This document shows, one piece after another, positions 1 to 5,835 of a DNA stretch of 8,036 bases. A model generated the notes under the pieces. The model did no database searches and was not told where the DNA came from. It saw only the letters and a program-made list of their open reading frames with translations. This DNA is from CAZJGG01 sp964545475 (GTDB lineage Bacteria; Bacillota; Clostridia; Lachnospirales; JAISER01): assembly GCA_964545475.1 (NCBI GenBank), contig CAZJGG010000089.1:1-8036 (forward strand), given 5' to 3'. Numbering within the stretch: the first letter of the stretch is position 1; the number at the start of each line of letters is the position of its first letter. The position numbers and the translations under genes were made by a program.

Positions 1-7
1 ACTATAA

Positions 8-29
8 TGTCCCCATAAAACTAGACACG
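8..29 (+). repeat. IS left terminal inverted repeat
   Basis: TGTCCCCATAAAACTAGACA pairs imperfectly, with small gaps, with the reverse complement of 1394-1413. Both begin TGT, carry a CCCC block and finish in a GACAC or AACAC motif. The match is moderate rather than perfect, which is common for IS3 elements. Confidence 0.6.
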
Positions 30-31
30 AT

Positions 32-60
32 TTGAAAAAACAAAATGACCTTGCTATAAT
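32..60 (+). promoter_or_regulatory. Sigma-A type promoter of the transposase
   Basis: TTGAAA at 32-37 and a consensus TATAAT at 55-60 are separated by exactly 17 bases. The transposase start lies 29 bases beyond the -10 box. A GAGG ribosome binding site at 77-80 sits 9 bases before the ATG. Confidence 0.75.
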
Positions 61-89
61 AAAAAAACAAGGAAGCGAGGTCGTACAAA

Positions 90-1238
90 ATGACAAAAAG
101 AGAATTCAGTGCTGAGTACAAGGCAAAAATCGTTATAGAGGTTTTGGATGGCGAAAAACAGGCAAGCGAAATAGCGGCGCGGGAAGAAATAAGCCCAAAA
201 CTGCTGTCTAACTGGAAAAAAGAATTTTTGGAAAACTCATACCGTGTCTTTTCAGTCACGAAAGATGAGCGAAAGGCTAAAAATGAGCTAAAAACAATAC
301 AAGAACGAGAACAGGATTTAATGGCAAAAGTCGGCAGGCTCACTATAGAGAATGACTGGCTCAAAAAAAATCTAAACAAGTGTTTGGATACGAGCCAAGC
401 GAAAAATCTGATTTCAAAAGACGATAAATTGCCTATAAATCGGCAATGCGAGCTTGTTAATGTTAACAGGAGCAGCTTTTATTATGAGCCGAAGCTCCCC
501 ACCGATGTAGCCATGGCCTTTGAAGAAAGTGTCCGGCAAAGGCTTGATTTTTGGCACACAAAGTTCTGCTATTTAGGTGCTCGCCGCCTTGCGGCTAAGC
601 TTAGAAATGAGGACGGCATTTCAGTTGGCCGGAAGCTTGTTAAGAGACTCATGGGCGAAATGGGAATTTATGCAGTTTATCCGAAGCCTAATCTATCAAA
701 ACGAAGCAAGCAACATAACATTTTCCCATATTTGTTAAAAAACATGCCGATATTTATGCCTAATCAAGTTTGGGCAATTGATATTACTTATATAAAAATG
801 GGACGAACACATATGTATTTGACTGCCATAATTGACTGGTACAGCCGATTTATCGTTGGCTTTGCATTGTCGGATACTTTGGAAACTACGCCTGTTTTAC
901 AAGCAGTCAGGCAAGCCGTAGACACATACGGAGTGCCCGCAATCATTAATTCAGATCAAGGAAGCCAGTTTACAAGCGACGATTACATAAGCTTTCTAAA
1001 AGAGGAGAAAATCCGTCAAAGTATGGACGGAAAGGCACGTTGGGTTGATAATGTTATAATCGAACGCTGGTTTCGCAGTCTAAAATGCGATGATATTTAC
1101 ATAAACGAATACCAAACGCCAAGGGAGCTTCGCAAAGGCATAGCAGTTTACATAAAGGAATACAACTACGAAAGACCGCACCAAAGCTTTAATTATCAAT
1201 ATCCGGCACAAATTTATGGCGCAGGTTTTGCGGCTTAG
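90..1238 (+). CDS. IS3-family transposase, OrfA and OrfB in one frame
   Basis: DDE transposase that cuts and joins the IS ends. Residues 1-50 form an OrfA-type helix-turn-helix (EFSAEYKAKIV, then SPKLLSNWKKEF). Residues about 58-97 are a charged, leucine-containing coiled coil. An HTH_21-like stretch (about 113-135) includes NVNRSSFYYEP. The rve integrase core follows, with the catalytic triad D231 (AIDITYI), D289 (INSDQGSQFTS) and E325 (DNVIIERWFRSLK), spacing D-35-E, and K332 seven residues after the Glu. At 382 aa it matches the usual fused OrfAB product. Most IS3 elements need a -1 frameshift to make that fusion, but here it is encoded continuously. The ATG at 90 has GAGG 9 bases upstream. 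All catalytic residues are present, so the protein may be active. Confidence 0.95.
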   Translation: MTKREFSAEYKAKIVIEVLDGEKQASEIAAREEISPKLLSNWKKEFLENSYRVFSVTKDERKAKNELKTIQEREQDLMAKVGRLTIENDWLKKNLNKCLDTSQAKNLISKDDKLPINRQCELVNVNRSSFYYEPKLPTDVAMAFEESVRQRLDFWHTKFCYLGARRLAAKLRNEDGISVGRKLVKRLMGEMGIYAVYPKPNLSKRSKQHNIFPYLLKNMPIFMPNQVWAIDITYIKMGRTHMYLTAIIDWYSRFIVGFALSDTLETTPVLQAVRQAVDTYGVPAIINSDQGSQFTSDDYISFLKEEKIRQSMDGKARWVDNVIIERWFRSLKCDDIYINEYQTPRELRKGIAVYIKEYNYERPHQSFNYQYPAQIYGAGFAA

Positions 1239-1245
1239 AAAGCCC

Positions 1246-1328
1246 AAAAACAAGACCGCCTATGGTAACCGTGGATTTGTGGACAAATGAAAACCGCATT
1301 TGCCCACAAATCCACAGTTACCACAGGC
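1246..1328 (-). terminator. Long hairpin with U-rich tail, probable minus-strand terminator inside the IS
   Basis: Arms 1258-1289 and 1297-1328 (32 bases each, 7-base loop) are complementary at 29 of 32 positions. In plus-strand RNA the three exceptions are A-C or C-A mismatches; in minus-strand RNA all three become G-U pairs, giving an unbroken helix. On the minus strand the stem is followed by GGTCTTGTTTTT (1257-1246), a U-rich tail, while the plus-strand side has no U run. This orientation fits stopping transcription that enters the IS from the operon on its right and would run antisense to the transposase. The structure is seen directly; the terminator role is inferred. Confidence 0.65.
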
Positions 1329-1386
1329 CAACGACGACGACTGACAAAAAATGATGGATGGTTTGTTGAAAGGTCATTAAGATTTT

Positions 1387-1584
1387 TTAGTTTGTGTTTG
1401 ACATAGGGGTACACTTTAAAACAGATATTTCTAATCCCAGCACTTCATTAAGATTTGAATTTGAGTCGGCATCTACCGCTAGTACTGATGTTCCTTCTCT
1501 GTGAGCAAGATACTGTACCAACATCCCTGAAAGCGTTGTTTTTCCAACGCCTCCTTTTCCAACAACTGCTATTATGAATGACAT
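1387..1584 (-). pseudogene. CooC-like P-loop ATPase, 5' fragment truncated by the IS
   Basis: N-terminal 57 codons of a MinD/ParA-superfamily ATPase of the CooC type, nickel-insertion or maturation ATPases that act with CO dehydrogenase and related metalloenzymes. Visible are the deviant Walker A motif GKGGVGKTT (residues 9-17, with Lys10 and Lys15) and the AVDADSNSNLNEVLG segment (36-50) typical of CooC. The family is normally about 250 aa. Here the frame enters the IS after K57, and the last eight residues, CTPMSNTN, are read from the IS end. Everything after the P-loop region is missing, so the product should be inactive. The ATG at 1584 directly follows the stop codon of the upstream gene, and AAGGAGA inside that gene's last codons serves as ribosome binding site. 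CooC type is favoured over ParA by the DADSNSNL segment, but the missing C-terminal metal-binding CxC region cannot be checked. Confidence 0.85.
1394..1413 (-). repeat. IS right terminal inverted repeat
   Basis: Read on the minus strand it is TGTACCCCTATGTCAAACAC, the imperfect partner of the left end at 8-29. It is also translated as the foreign tail of the interrupted CooC-like gene, which places the junction between 1413 and 1414. Confidence 0.6.
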
Positions 1585-1797
1585 TTAAACTCTCCTTTCG
1601 TAACTCATTTTAACCGTAATTATATTACTACAGCTAATTGCTAGATATTTTGCTTTATCTTCGATTAATCTAATGATTTCAATAAACTCATTATCTGAAG
1701 CCGCCGCAACAAAGAATGGCGGAATAATCGCTTTAAAAGGCGGGTAACAGCTTATTGAATACAGGTTCTTAACATTTTCAGTATGATATAACCCCAT
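1585..1797 (-). CDS. Unrecognised 70-aa protein coupled to the CooC-like gene
   Basis: I do not recognise this family. The product has two cysteines (C17 in SISCYPPF and C56 in AISCSN), a central hydrophobic stretch (about 22-33, AIIPPFFVAAAS), then an amphipathic helix-like segment. Translation support is good: AAGGTG lies 9 bases before the ATG at 1797, and its TAA stop is immediately followed by the ATG of the CooC-like gene, so the two should be translationally coupled. It lies 39 bases after the MFS gene in the same operon. It could be a small accessory protein for the ATPase, or the eroded remainder of a longer protein. Confidence 0.55.
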   Translation of the reverse strand: MGLYHTENVKNLYSISCYPPFKAIIPPFFVAAASDNEFIEIIRLIEDKAKYLAISCSNIITVKMSYERRV

Positions 1798-1836
1798 ATA
1801 TAGGCACCTTGTGTTTAGTTCAATATAAAAAAATTA

Positions 1837-3072
1837 TTATAAATTAGCCGGATTCAAACTGTTTGGTCTCTTATCACAATTACGTATTACGGGAATTAAT
1901 ATACAAATCAACCCTGCTGAAAAAGTGAGTGTACAAGCAATCAAAAACCATATTTGCGGTCCGAATTTTTCCGATAGAATTCCAGAAAGCGATAAACTGA
2001 TTGGCGAGGCGATTACTCGAATACTACCCGTGATTGCCATAATTCGTCCCAAATACTCATGCGGAAAGCTTTGTTGTAATAGAGCTGTTTGGCTTCCCCA
2101 AAAGCAAGGCGCACATATACCCATAAAAAGCGCCGCCACTGCAAAAATATATATACCCGAAGTTGGAATCAGTCCATTAACTAACAAACACACGCTCATG
2201 AGCATTGTTGCCGCAAAAATCGTATAAATTTTGTTTTTAAACCCACCTGTAACACTTAAAAATAGCGACCCTCCTAAAACACCAGATGAAAAAAGAATTT
2301 CAACGAATGCTGCCTGACCGCTCGTACCTCCAAAATATGACAGGCACATTATAGGAAATAAGGCGCTTATTGGCATAAGTGCCGCAGTATATAACGCACC
2401 AACACCCACAATTCCGAACATCCCTTTGTTCTTTTGTAAAATTTTAAATCCGTCAATTGTATCTTTTATAATACTTATTTTTTCTTTTTGGTTTTGTGGT
2501 AGAAGCGGTATTATTGTAAACATTAATGTTAATACAGCTATAGCAGCGCCCAGAATGTCTAAAAATGCAATAGCGCTAATAGTCCATCTGCTAAATAGGA
2601 AAGCGGCAGCAGCTGGGCTTAATAACAACGAAACTGACTTTATTGACTGTGAATACCCGGCGCACTTTGCCAGTTCTTCTCTCGGAACAATTTGAGGCGT
2701 AACAGCCTGAATACATGGCTTATGAATTGCTGTGCCAATAGACCGAGCAACCAACACAACCATAACAACCCAAACTGGTGCAGACCCAAATAAACATAAA
2801 ACCGCAAGAAATCCACTTGTAGCAGCAATAAAAATATCTGAGACAATCATTACAGTTTTTCGATTAAAACGATCAATTGCCACTCCAGCAAAAGACCCAA
2901 GCACCGCATCAGGCAAAAAACCTGCCATAATAGCAAACGAAAGAATCATAGGGGAATCCGTCTGCTTGGTGAGCATCCAAACGATTGCGAATTGCAAGAT
3001 GTTACTTGTGAAATCCGAAATCGCTTGACCGCTCCAGATTATGAAGAAATTTGTTTTCCACTTAGTTTCCAT
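1837..3072 (-). CDS. MFS transporter, DHA3 (MefA/enterobactin-exporter-like) type
   Basis: A 411-aa inner-membrane protein with about twelve hydrophobic segments, the usual length for the major facilitator superfamily. The N-terminus has the DHA3-type arrangement: WSGQAISDFTSN in helix 1, a long second helix with a conserved LP, then the motif-A loop GVAIDRFNRKTV at about residues 63-74 (D67, R68, R71, K72). Later segments include AGYSQSIKSVSLLLSPA and LFMGICAPCFWGSQTALLQQ, both typical of the family. Substrate cannot be read from sequence; drug-like or siderophore-like small molecules are known for relatives. I chose the ATG at 3072 because GGAG lies 6 bases upstream; a TTG at 3090 would add six residues. 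The gene follows the ferredoxin gene by 31 bases, so it may export or import a compound tied to the Fe-S genes. Confidence 0.9.
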   Translation of the reverse strand: METKWKTNFFIIWSGQAISDFTSNILQFAIVWMLTKQTDSPMILSFAIMAGFLPDAVLGSFAGVAIDRFNRKTVMIVSDIFIAATSGFLAVLCLFGSAPVWVVMVVLVARSIGTAIHKPCIQAVTPQIVPREELAKCAGYSQSIKSVSLLLSPAAAAFLFSRWTISAIAFLDILGAAIAVLTLMFTIIPLLPQNQKEKISIIKDTIDGFKILQKNKGMFGIVGVGALYTAALMPISALFPIMCLSYFGGTSGQAAFVEILFSSGVLGGSLFLSVTGGFKNKIYTIFAATMLMSVCLLVNGLIPTSGIYIFAVAALFMGICAPCFWGSQTALLQQSFPHEYLGRIMAITGSIRVIASPISLSLSGILSEKFGPQIWFLIACTLTFSAGLICILIPVIRNCDKRPNSLNPANL

Positions 3073-3103
3073 ATGTGTCTCCAAAAGCAAAATAGGCTCA
3101 ATA

Positions 3104-3328
3104 TTACCAGCCTATTCGAGCCTTTCCATCGCAAGGATGACAGATTTGTATTACCGCTCCATTTACACAATAGTCCATACACTGCATACATCCACTGCAT
3201 CTGTAAAAATCAACCCAAGGCTTAGCAGCAGCTTCTTCTCTAATGATTGCTGTCTTAGGACAATTCTCTTGAATCATACATGGTATACAATTTTGACAGT
3301 TATCTTTGTCTATCAACGCTTTTTTCAT
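3104..3328 (-). CDS. Small ferredoxin-like protein with two [4Fe-4S] motifs
   Basis: A 74-aa protein with two cysteine clusters. The first is C11-x2-C14-x2-C17-x5-C23-P, with a longer last spacing than the usual x3. The second is canonical, C44-x2-C47-x2-C50-x3-C54. A third pair, C63-x2-C66, stands near the conserved-looking C-terminus GKARIGW. It should be an electron carrier or cluster carrier in the cytoplasm. The ATG at 3328 follows AAAGGA by about 9 bases; an upstream TTG at 3346 would add six residues but has no better site. It starts 24 bases after the small Cys-rich protein gene, in an operon with cysteine desulfurase-like and Fe-S domain proteins. Confidence 0.85.
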   Translation of the reverse strand: MKKALIDKDNCQNCIPCMIQENCPKTAIIREEAAAKPWVDFYRCSGCMQCMDYCVNGAVIQICHPCDGKARIGW

Positions 3329-3352
3329 GTTTTCCAATCCTTTCAATTAAAA

Positions 3353-3586
3353 TTATAGAAAACGCAACCCTTGCATTGTTTTCATTTTCTGCTTATCCCT
3401 GACATCATTAAACAAAAACATATGTTGTTCTGGCGAAAATGGCAAATCACCGTCAAATTGAATGGTAATAAAATCTGAACACCTCTCCAGTTCTAACTGC
3501 TCAAGTTGTTTCTTTGTTGCATAACAGAATCCCATATTATTTTCTTGATAAAATAGCCCGCATTCCTTGCAATTTATAGTTGACAA
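3353..3586 (-). CDS. Small cysteine-rich protein of unknown family
   Basis: I do not recognise this family. With a TTG start at 3586 the product is 77 aa and begins MSTINCKECG. Four cysteines near the N-terminus are spaced C-x2-C-x11-C-x14-C (NCKECG, GFCYA, ERCSDF), which could bind zinc or an Fe-S cluster. The C-terminal half (DLPFSPEQHMFLFNDVRD) is polar and has no cysteine. The start is uncertain: a GTG at 3601 would give 82 aa, but only the TTG has a strong site upstream (GTGGAG, 9 bases away). It lies between two Fe-S protein genes, so a role in metal or cluster handling is a reasonable inference. Confidence 0.65.
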   Translation of the reverse strand: MSTINCKECGLFYQENNMGFCYATKKQLEQLELERCSDFITIQFDGDLPFSPEQHMFLFNDVRDKQKMKTMQGLRFL

Positions 3587-3606
3587 TATATCACACTCCA
3601 CGTTTA

Positions 3607-4122
3607 TTATTTCATCAGTTTTAGAAGTTTCGTTTTTTGTTCAGCATATTTTGCGTCGTCAATTTCCACACATTCGTCTAATTCGACATCAAGCTTATTC
3701 AATTTTGTCGCAAAAGCCATGCAAGAACTTTCACCGCATTTCCGGCAGTTGGTTTTCGGTAGCAAATTATAAATAGTAAGTGCTGGCACAATTTTTTTCT
3801 CTTTAAAATTTGGCTCTATGTCATCCTTACTATCATAAATATCACTTATTAAATCTTTTATCCAGTCAAGAATTTCGTGAAGCTCTGTATTATTCACAAA
3901 TTTAGTTATGTTAATTTCACTGCCCTTAATTGTAAATCCAACTTTGCCTCTCTTAAACATTAATGAATTGGCATTTGGTTGATAATTCGGTTTTTCAACA
4001 ACCGCATTCAAGTATGGGAGCAGTTCGTCAAAACACACCGGCGCTCTAGTTATTGCTTTAAACATACCCTCCTCAGCAATGCATGGGGATGTTTCTACAA
4101 TTTTGATAGACTCTAAAAACAT
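3607..4122 (-). CDS. Fe-S protein with C-terminal CODH/ACS-gamma-type [4Fe-4S] domain
   Basis: A 171-aa soluble protein. The C-terminal third carries LPKTNCRKCGESSCMAFA with C126, C129, C134 and a fourth C151, spacing C-x2-C-x4-C-x16-C. This is the Fe-S domain (PF04060 type) of the large corrinoid protein subunit of CO dehydrogenase/acetyl-CoA synthase and of corrinoid-activation proteins. The N-terminal two thirds (FKRGKVGFTIKGSEINITKF, then LHEILDWIKDLISDIYD) is a separate domain that I recall from clostridial Fe-S proteins without assigned function. The ATG at 4122 is preceded by TGAGGCG, in which the TGA is the stop codon of the upstream gene, so the two genes are closely coupled (9-base gap). 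It could receive its cluster from the neighbouring desulfurase and hand electrons or clusters to a metalloenzyme. Confidence 0.8.
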   Translation of the reverse strand: MFLESIKIVETSPCIAEEGMFKAITRAPVCFDELLPYLNAVVEKPNYQPNANSLMFKRGKVGFTIKGSEINITKFVNNTELHEILDWIKDLISDIYDSKDDIEPNFKEKKIVPALTIYNLLPKTNCRKCGESSCMAFATKLNKLDVELDECVEIDDAKYAEQKTKLLKLMK

Positions 4123-4131
4123 TTTATCGCC

Positions 4132-5274
4132 TCATTTTAATATTTTTCCTATTGCGGATAAAAAAATCTCAATATGTTCTTCAGTGTTGAAAAAGCTAGT
4201 GCTAACTCTAACCGCGCCAGTCTCGCCTGTTCCTAACAGCTCGTGGGCTCGTGGGGCGCAGTGCAGCCCTGCACGTACCATGATGCCAAATTCTTCATCT
4301 AACCGCAAAGCTACATCATATGGATTCATTCCAAAAATATTAAAAGAAATAAGACCTAAGCGGCAGTCTGACGATTTAGAACCGTAAATACTTATTTCTT
4401 CGTAAGTTTGAAGACCTTCAATCAACTGTTTAGCAAGTTTTTGCTCATGCTCATAAATATGCTTTACTTTTGTATCTAGCAGAAATTCAACTGAAGCTTT
4501 TAACCCGGCTAATCCAAATATATTCATAGTACCAGCTTCAAATCTATCTGGAGGATGAATTGGCTGGAAAGGGGATTTTGCCATACTGCCGGTTCCGCCT
4601 TCTTTAAATGTAGCCAGTTCCAAGCCCTCTTTTATGTAAAGTCCACCCGTTCCCGTAGGCCCTAGCATGCTTTTATGTCCGGTAAAAGCTATAAAATCCA
4701 CATCAAGCTGTTGAACGTCTATAGGGTATGCACCAGCGGTTTGAGCAGTATCAATTAAGACAGGCACGCCGTATTCGTGAGCAATTTCCATAATCTCCAG
4801 CAAAGGCATGATGTTTCCAAGCACATTTGACCCATGCACAAAAGCCAGCAATTTTACATTGTTTGATAATTTCTCCCTGATTTCTTGTAAATCTACGTCT
4901 CCGTTTTTAGAACAGTGAAATTGCTCTATAGAAATGTTTCTCATATGCTCAAGGTTTTTGAGTGGACGCCACATCGCATTGTGCTCAACATTAGAGGTTA
5001 GAACTTTGTCGCCATCATTCAAAAACCCCTTTAAGACTAAATTTATTGATTCTGTTACATTAGCTGTAAACACAATTTCACCCGGTCTTTTTACGTTAAA
5101 TAATCTGGCAATAGCTTTTCTGGCATCATAAACTAATTGCTCAGATTCCATTGCTTTTGCATAATTGCCGCGCCCGGGGCTAGCGCCTACATTTCGCATA
5201 AAATAGTTTATGGCTTCATAGACACATTCCGGTTTTGGAAATGATGTCGCTCCGTTATCTAAATATACTCTCAA
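4132..5274 (-). CDS. Cysteine desulfurase family protein (class V aminotransferase fold, EF2568-like)
   Basis: PLP enzyme expected to remove sulfur (or selenium) from cysteine (or selenocysteine) as a protein-bound persulfide. The 380-aa length is right for the family. Visible residues are the PLP-stacking H98 (NVEHNAMWRPL), D175 (LIDTAQTAG) for the pyridine nitrogen, Schiff-base K201 in TGHKSMLGPTGTGG, and the active-site C339 in RAGLHCAPRAHELLGT. The N-terminus YLDNGATSFPKP and ASPGRGNYAK point to the subfamily described from Enterococcus EF2568, sometimes found near selenium genes. The start is TTG at 5274 with a very strong AAGGAAGGAG just upstream; the second codon already belongs to the conserved YLDN region. 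It is first in the operon and probably supplies sulfur to the Fe-S proteins downstream. Whether the preferred substrate is cysteine or selenocysteine is open. Confidence 0.93.
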   Translation of the reverse strand: MRVYLDNGATSFPKPECVYEAINYFMRNVGASPGRGNYAKAMESEQLVYDARKAIARLFNVKRPGEIVFTANVTESINLVLKGFLNDGDKVLTSNVEHNAMWRPLKNLEHMRNISIEQFHCSKNGDVDLQEIREKLSNNVKLLAFVHGSNVLGNIMPLLEIMEIAHEYGVPVLIDTAQTAGAYPIDVQQLDVDFIAFTGHKSMLGPTGTGGLYIKEGLELATFKEGGTGSMAKSPFQPIHPPDRFEAGTMNIFGLAGLKASVEFLLDTKVKHIYEHEQKLAKQLIEGLQTYEEISIYGSKSSDCRLGLISFNIFGMNPYDVALRLDEEFGIMVRAGLHCAPRAHELLGTGETGAVRVSTSFFNTEEHIEIFLSAIGKILK

Positions 5275-5360
5275 TAGTCTCCTTCCTTTCTCATATCAAC
5301 ACGTCAAAAATTTTGTATAAATAATCTTTAGGTTATATTCGGGCGAACTAGTTGATGCTC

Positions 5361-5390
5361 TTTATGCCTAATTACAAACTGTTATGTCAA
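5361..5390 (-). promoter_or_regulatory. Candidate promoter of the minus-strand operon
   Basis: On the minus strand a perfect TTGACA (5390-5385) is followed after 18 bases by CATAAA (5366-5361), 4 of 6 matches to the -10 consensus. It lies about 90 bases before the desulfurase start. A second TTGACA (5428-5423) and a perfect TATAAT (5414-5409) stand just upstream but only 8 bases apart, so they cannot form one promoter together. Confidence 0.5.
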
Positions 5391-5598
5391 TTTAATTTAG
5401 TTTACGATATTATAAAGGTTTTTGTCAATGCGTTCGAGCTTAAAGGCGGAAAAGTGCAATTATGATAAAATTAGCACACAGCGTCGTTTCTTCATTGCCA
5501 CAAGCAAAATTTGCTCGCAATTCGGTACTATTTTATATGGTTAAGGAGTATAGTAACTACGCATCATGGTTTTTTTGTTGTAAGGAACTTGTTTAATG

Positions 5599-5627
5599 TT
5601 GAAAATACTCTTTGAATAGATTATAAT
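5599..5627 (+). promoter_or_regulatory. Sigma-A type promoter toward the lipoprotein gene
   Basis: TTGAAA at 5599-5604 and a consensus TATAAT at 5622-5627 with an exact 17-base spacer. Transcription from it would give a leader of about 200 bases before the TTG start at 5836, containing the hairpin at 5724-5755. Confidence 0.65.
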
Positions 5628-5723
5628 GCAGTTACTGAAAGAATTTGTTAAACATCAATTTTTTATTGTGTAAGTGAATTTACCAAGAGTAGAATCCCCT
5701 GTTTTCGCAGTGTGGACGATTTA

Positions 5724-5755
5724 TATAGCTGTTTATGTTTTTGCAAACAGCTATA
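5724..5755 (+). repeat. Perfect 11-bp inverted repeat in the rightward leader
   Basis: TATAGCTGTTT (5724-5734) and AAACAGCTATA (5745-5755) are exact complements around a 10-base loop. Neither strand has a U run after it, so it is not a plain intrinsic terminator. It lies between the rightward promoter and the lipoprotein start, so it could be an operator or an RNA leader structure. Confidence 0.7.
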
Positions 5756-5835
5756 GTGTTCGAGTAAATAATTGGTTTTTCAAGAAAATTGATTCAATTA
5801 CCGTGTAACTAAATACTATAGCAGGGGCTGGAGAT

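Larger units (their letters stand above)
8..1413 (+). mobile_element. IS3-family insertion sequence, apparently full length
   Basis: The element is bounded by related ends. The left end begins TGTCCCCATA and reaches GACAC at 29. The right end, read inward on the minus strand from 1413, begins TGTACCCCTATG and reaches AACAC at 1394. These look like imperfect terminal inverted repeats starting with TG, as in the IS3 family. Inside are one transposase gene, its promoter and a long hairpin. The right boundary is supported independently: the CooC-like reading frame loses its family resemblance exactly there. No 3-4 bp target duplication is visible between positions 1-7 (ACTATAA) and the bases after 1413 (CTTTAAA). 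The original target may therefore have been rearranged, or the exact ends differ by a few bases. Family assignment is firm; exact ends are inferred. Confidence 0.8.
5275..5835. other. Divergent intergenic region
   Basis: About 560 AT-rich bases between the leftward operon and the rightward lipoprotein gene. It holds a leftward promoter candidate, a good rightward promoter, a short interrupted palindrome (AGCAAA-A-TTTGCT, 5503-5515) that could bind a regulator, and a perfect hairpin at 5724-5755. I see no tRNA, known riboswitch or convincing gene. A 44-codon plus-strand frame from 5462 has no usable ribosome binding site. Confidence 0.6.

Noticed and set aside
2640..2846. Leucine-rich minus-strand frame inside the transporter
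   Set aside because: It is a shifted reading of the MFS gene, hydrophobic only because it overlaps membrane-helix codons.
3041..3358. Plus-strand frame of about 105 codons opposite the ferredoxin gene
   Set aside because: It is the antisense of conserved Cys-rich coding sequence, with no ribosome binding site and no domain.
5409..5428. TTGACA and TATAAT as one minus-strand promoter
   Set aside because: Only 8 bases separate the boxes, too few for sigma-A binding.
5462..5596. 44-codon plus-strand frame starting MIKLAHSVVSSLP
   Set aside because: It has no ribosome binding site at a usable distance and no recognisable domain, and it lies across the promoter area.
5724..5755. Intrinsic terminator
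   Set aside because: The stem is perfect but neither strand has a U run after it.
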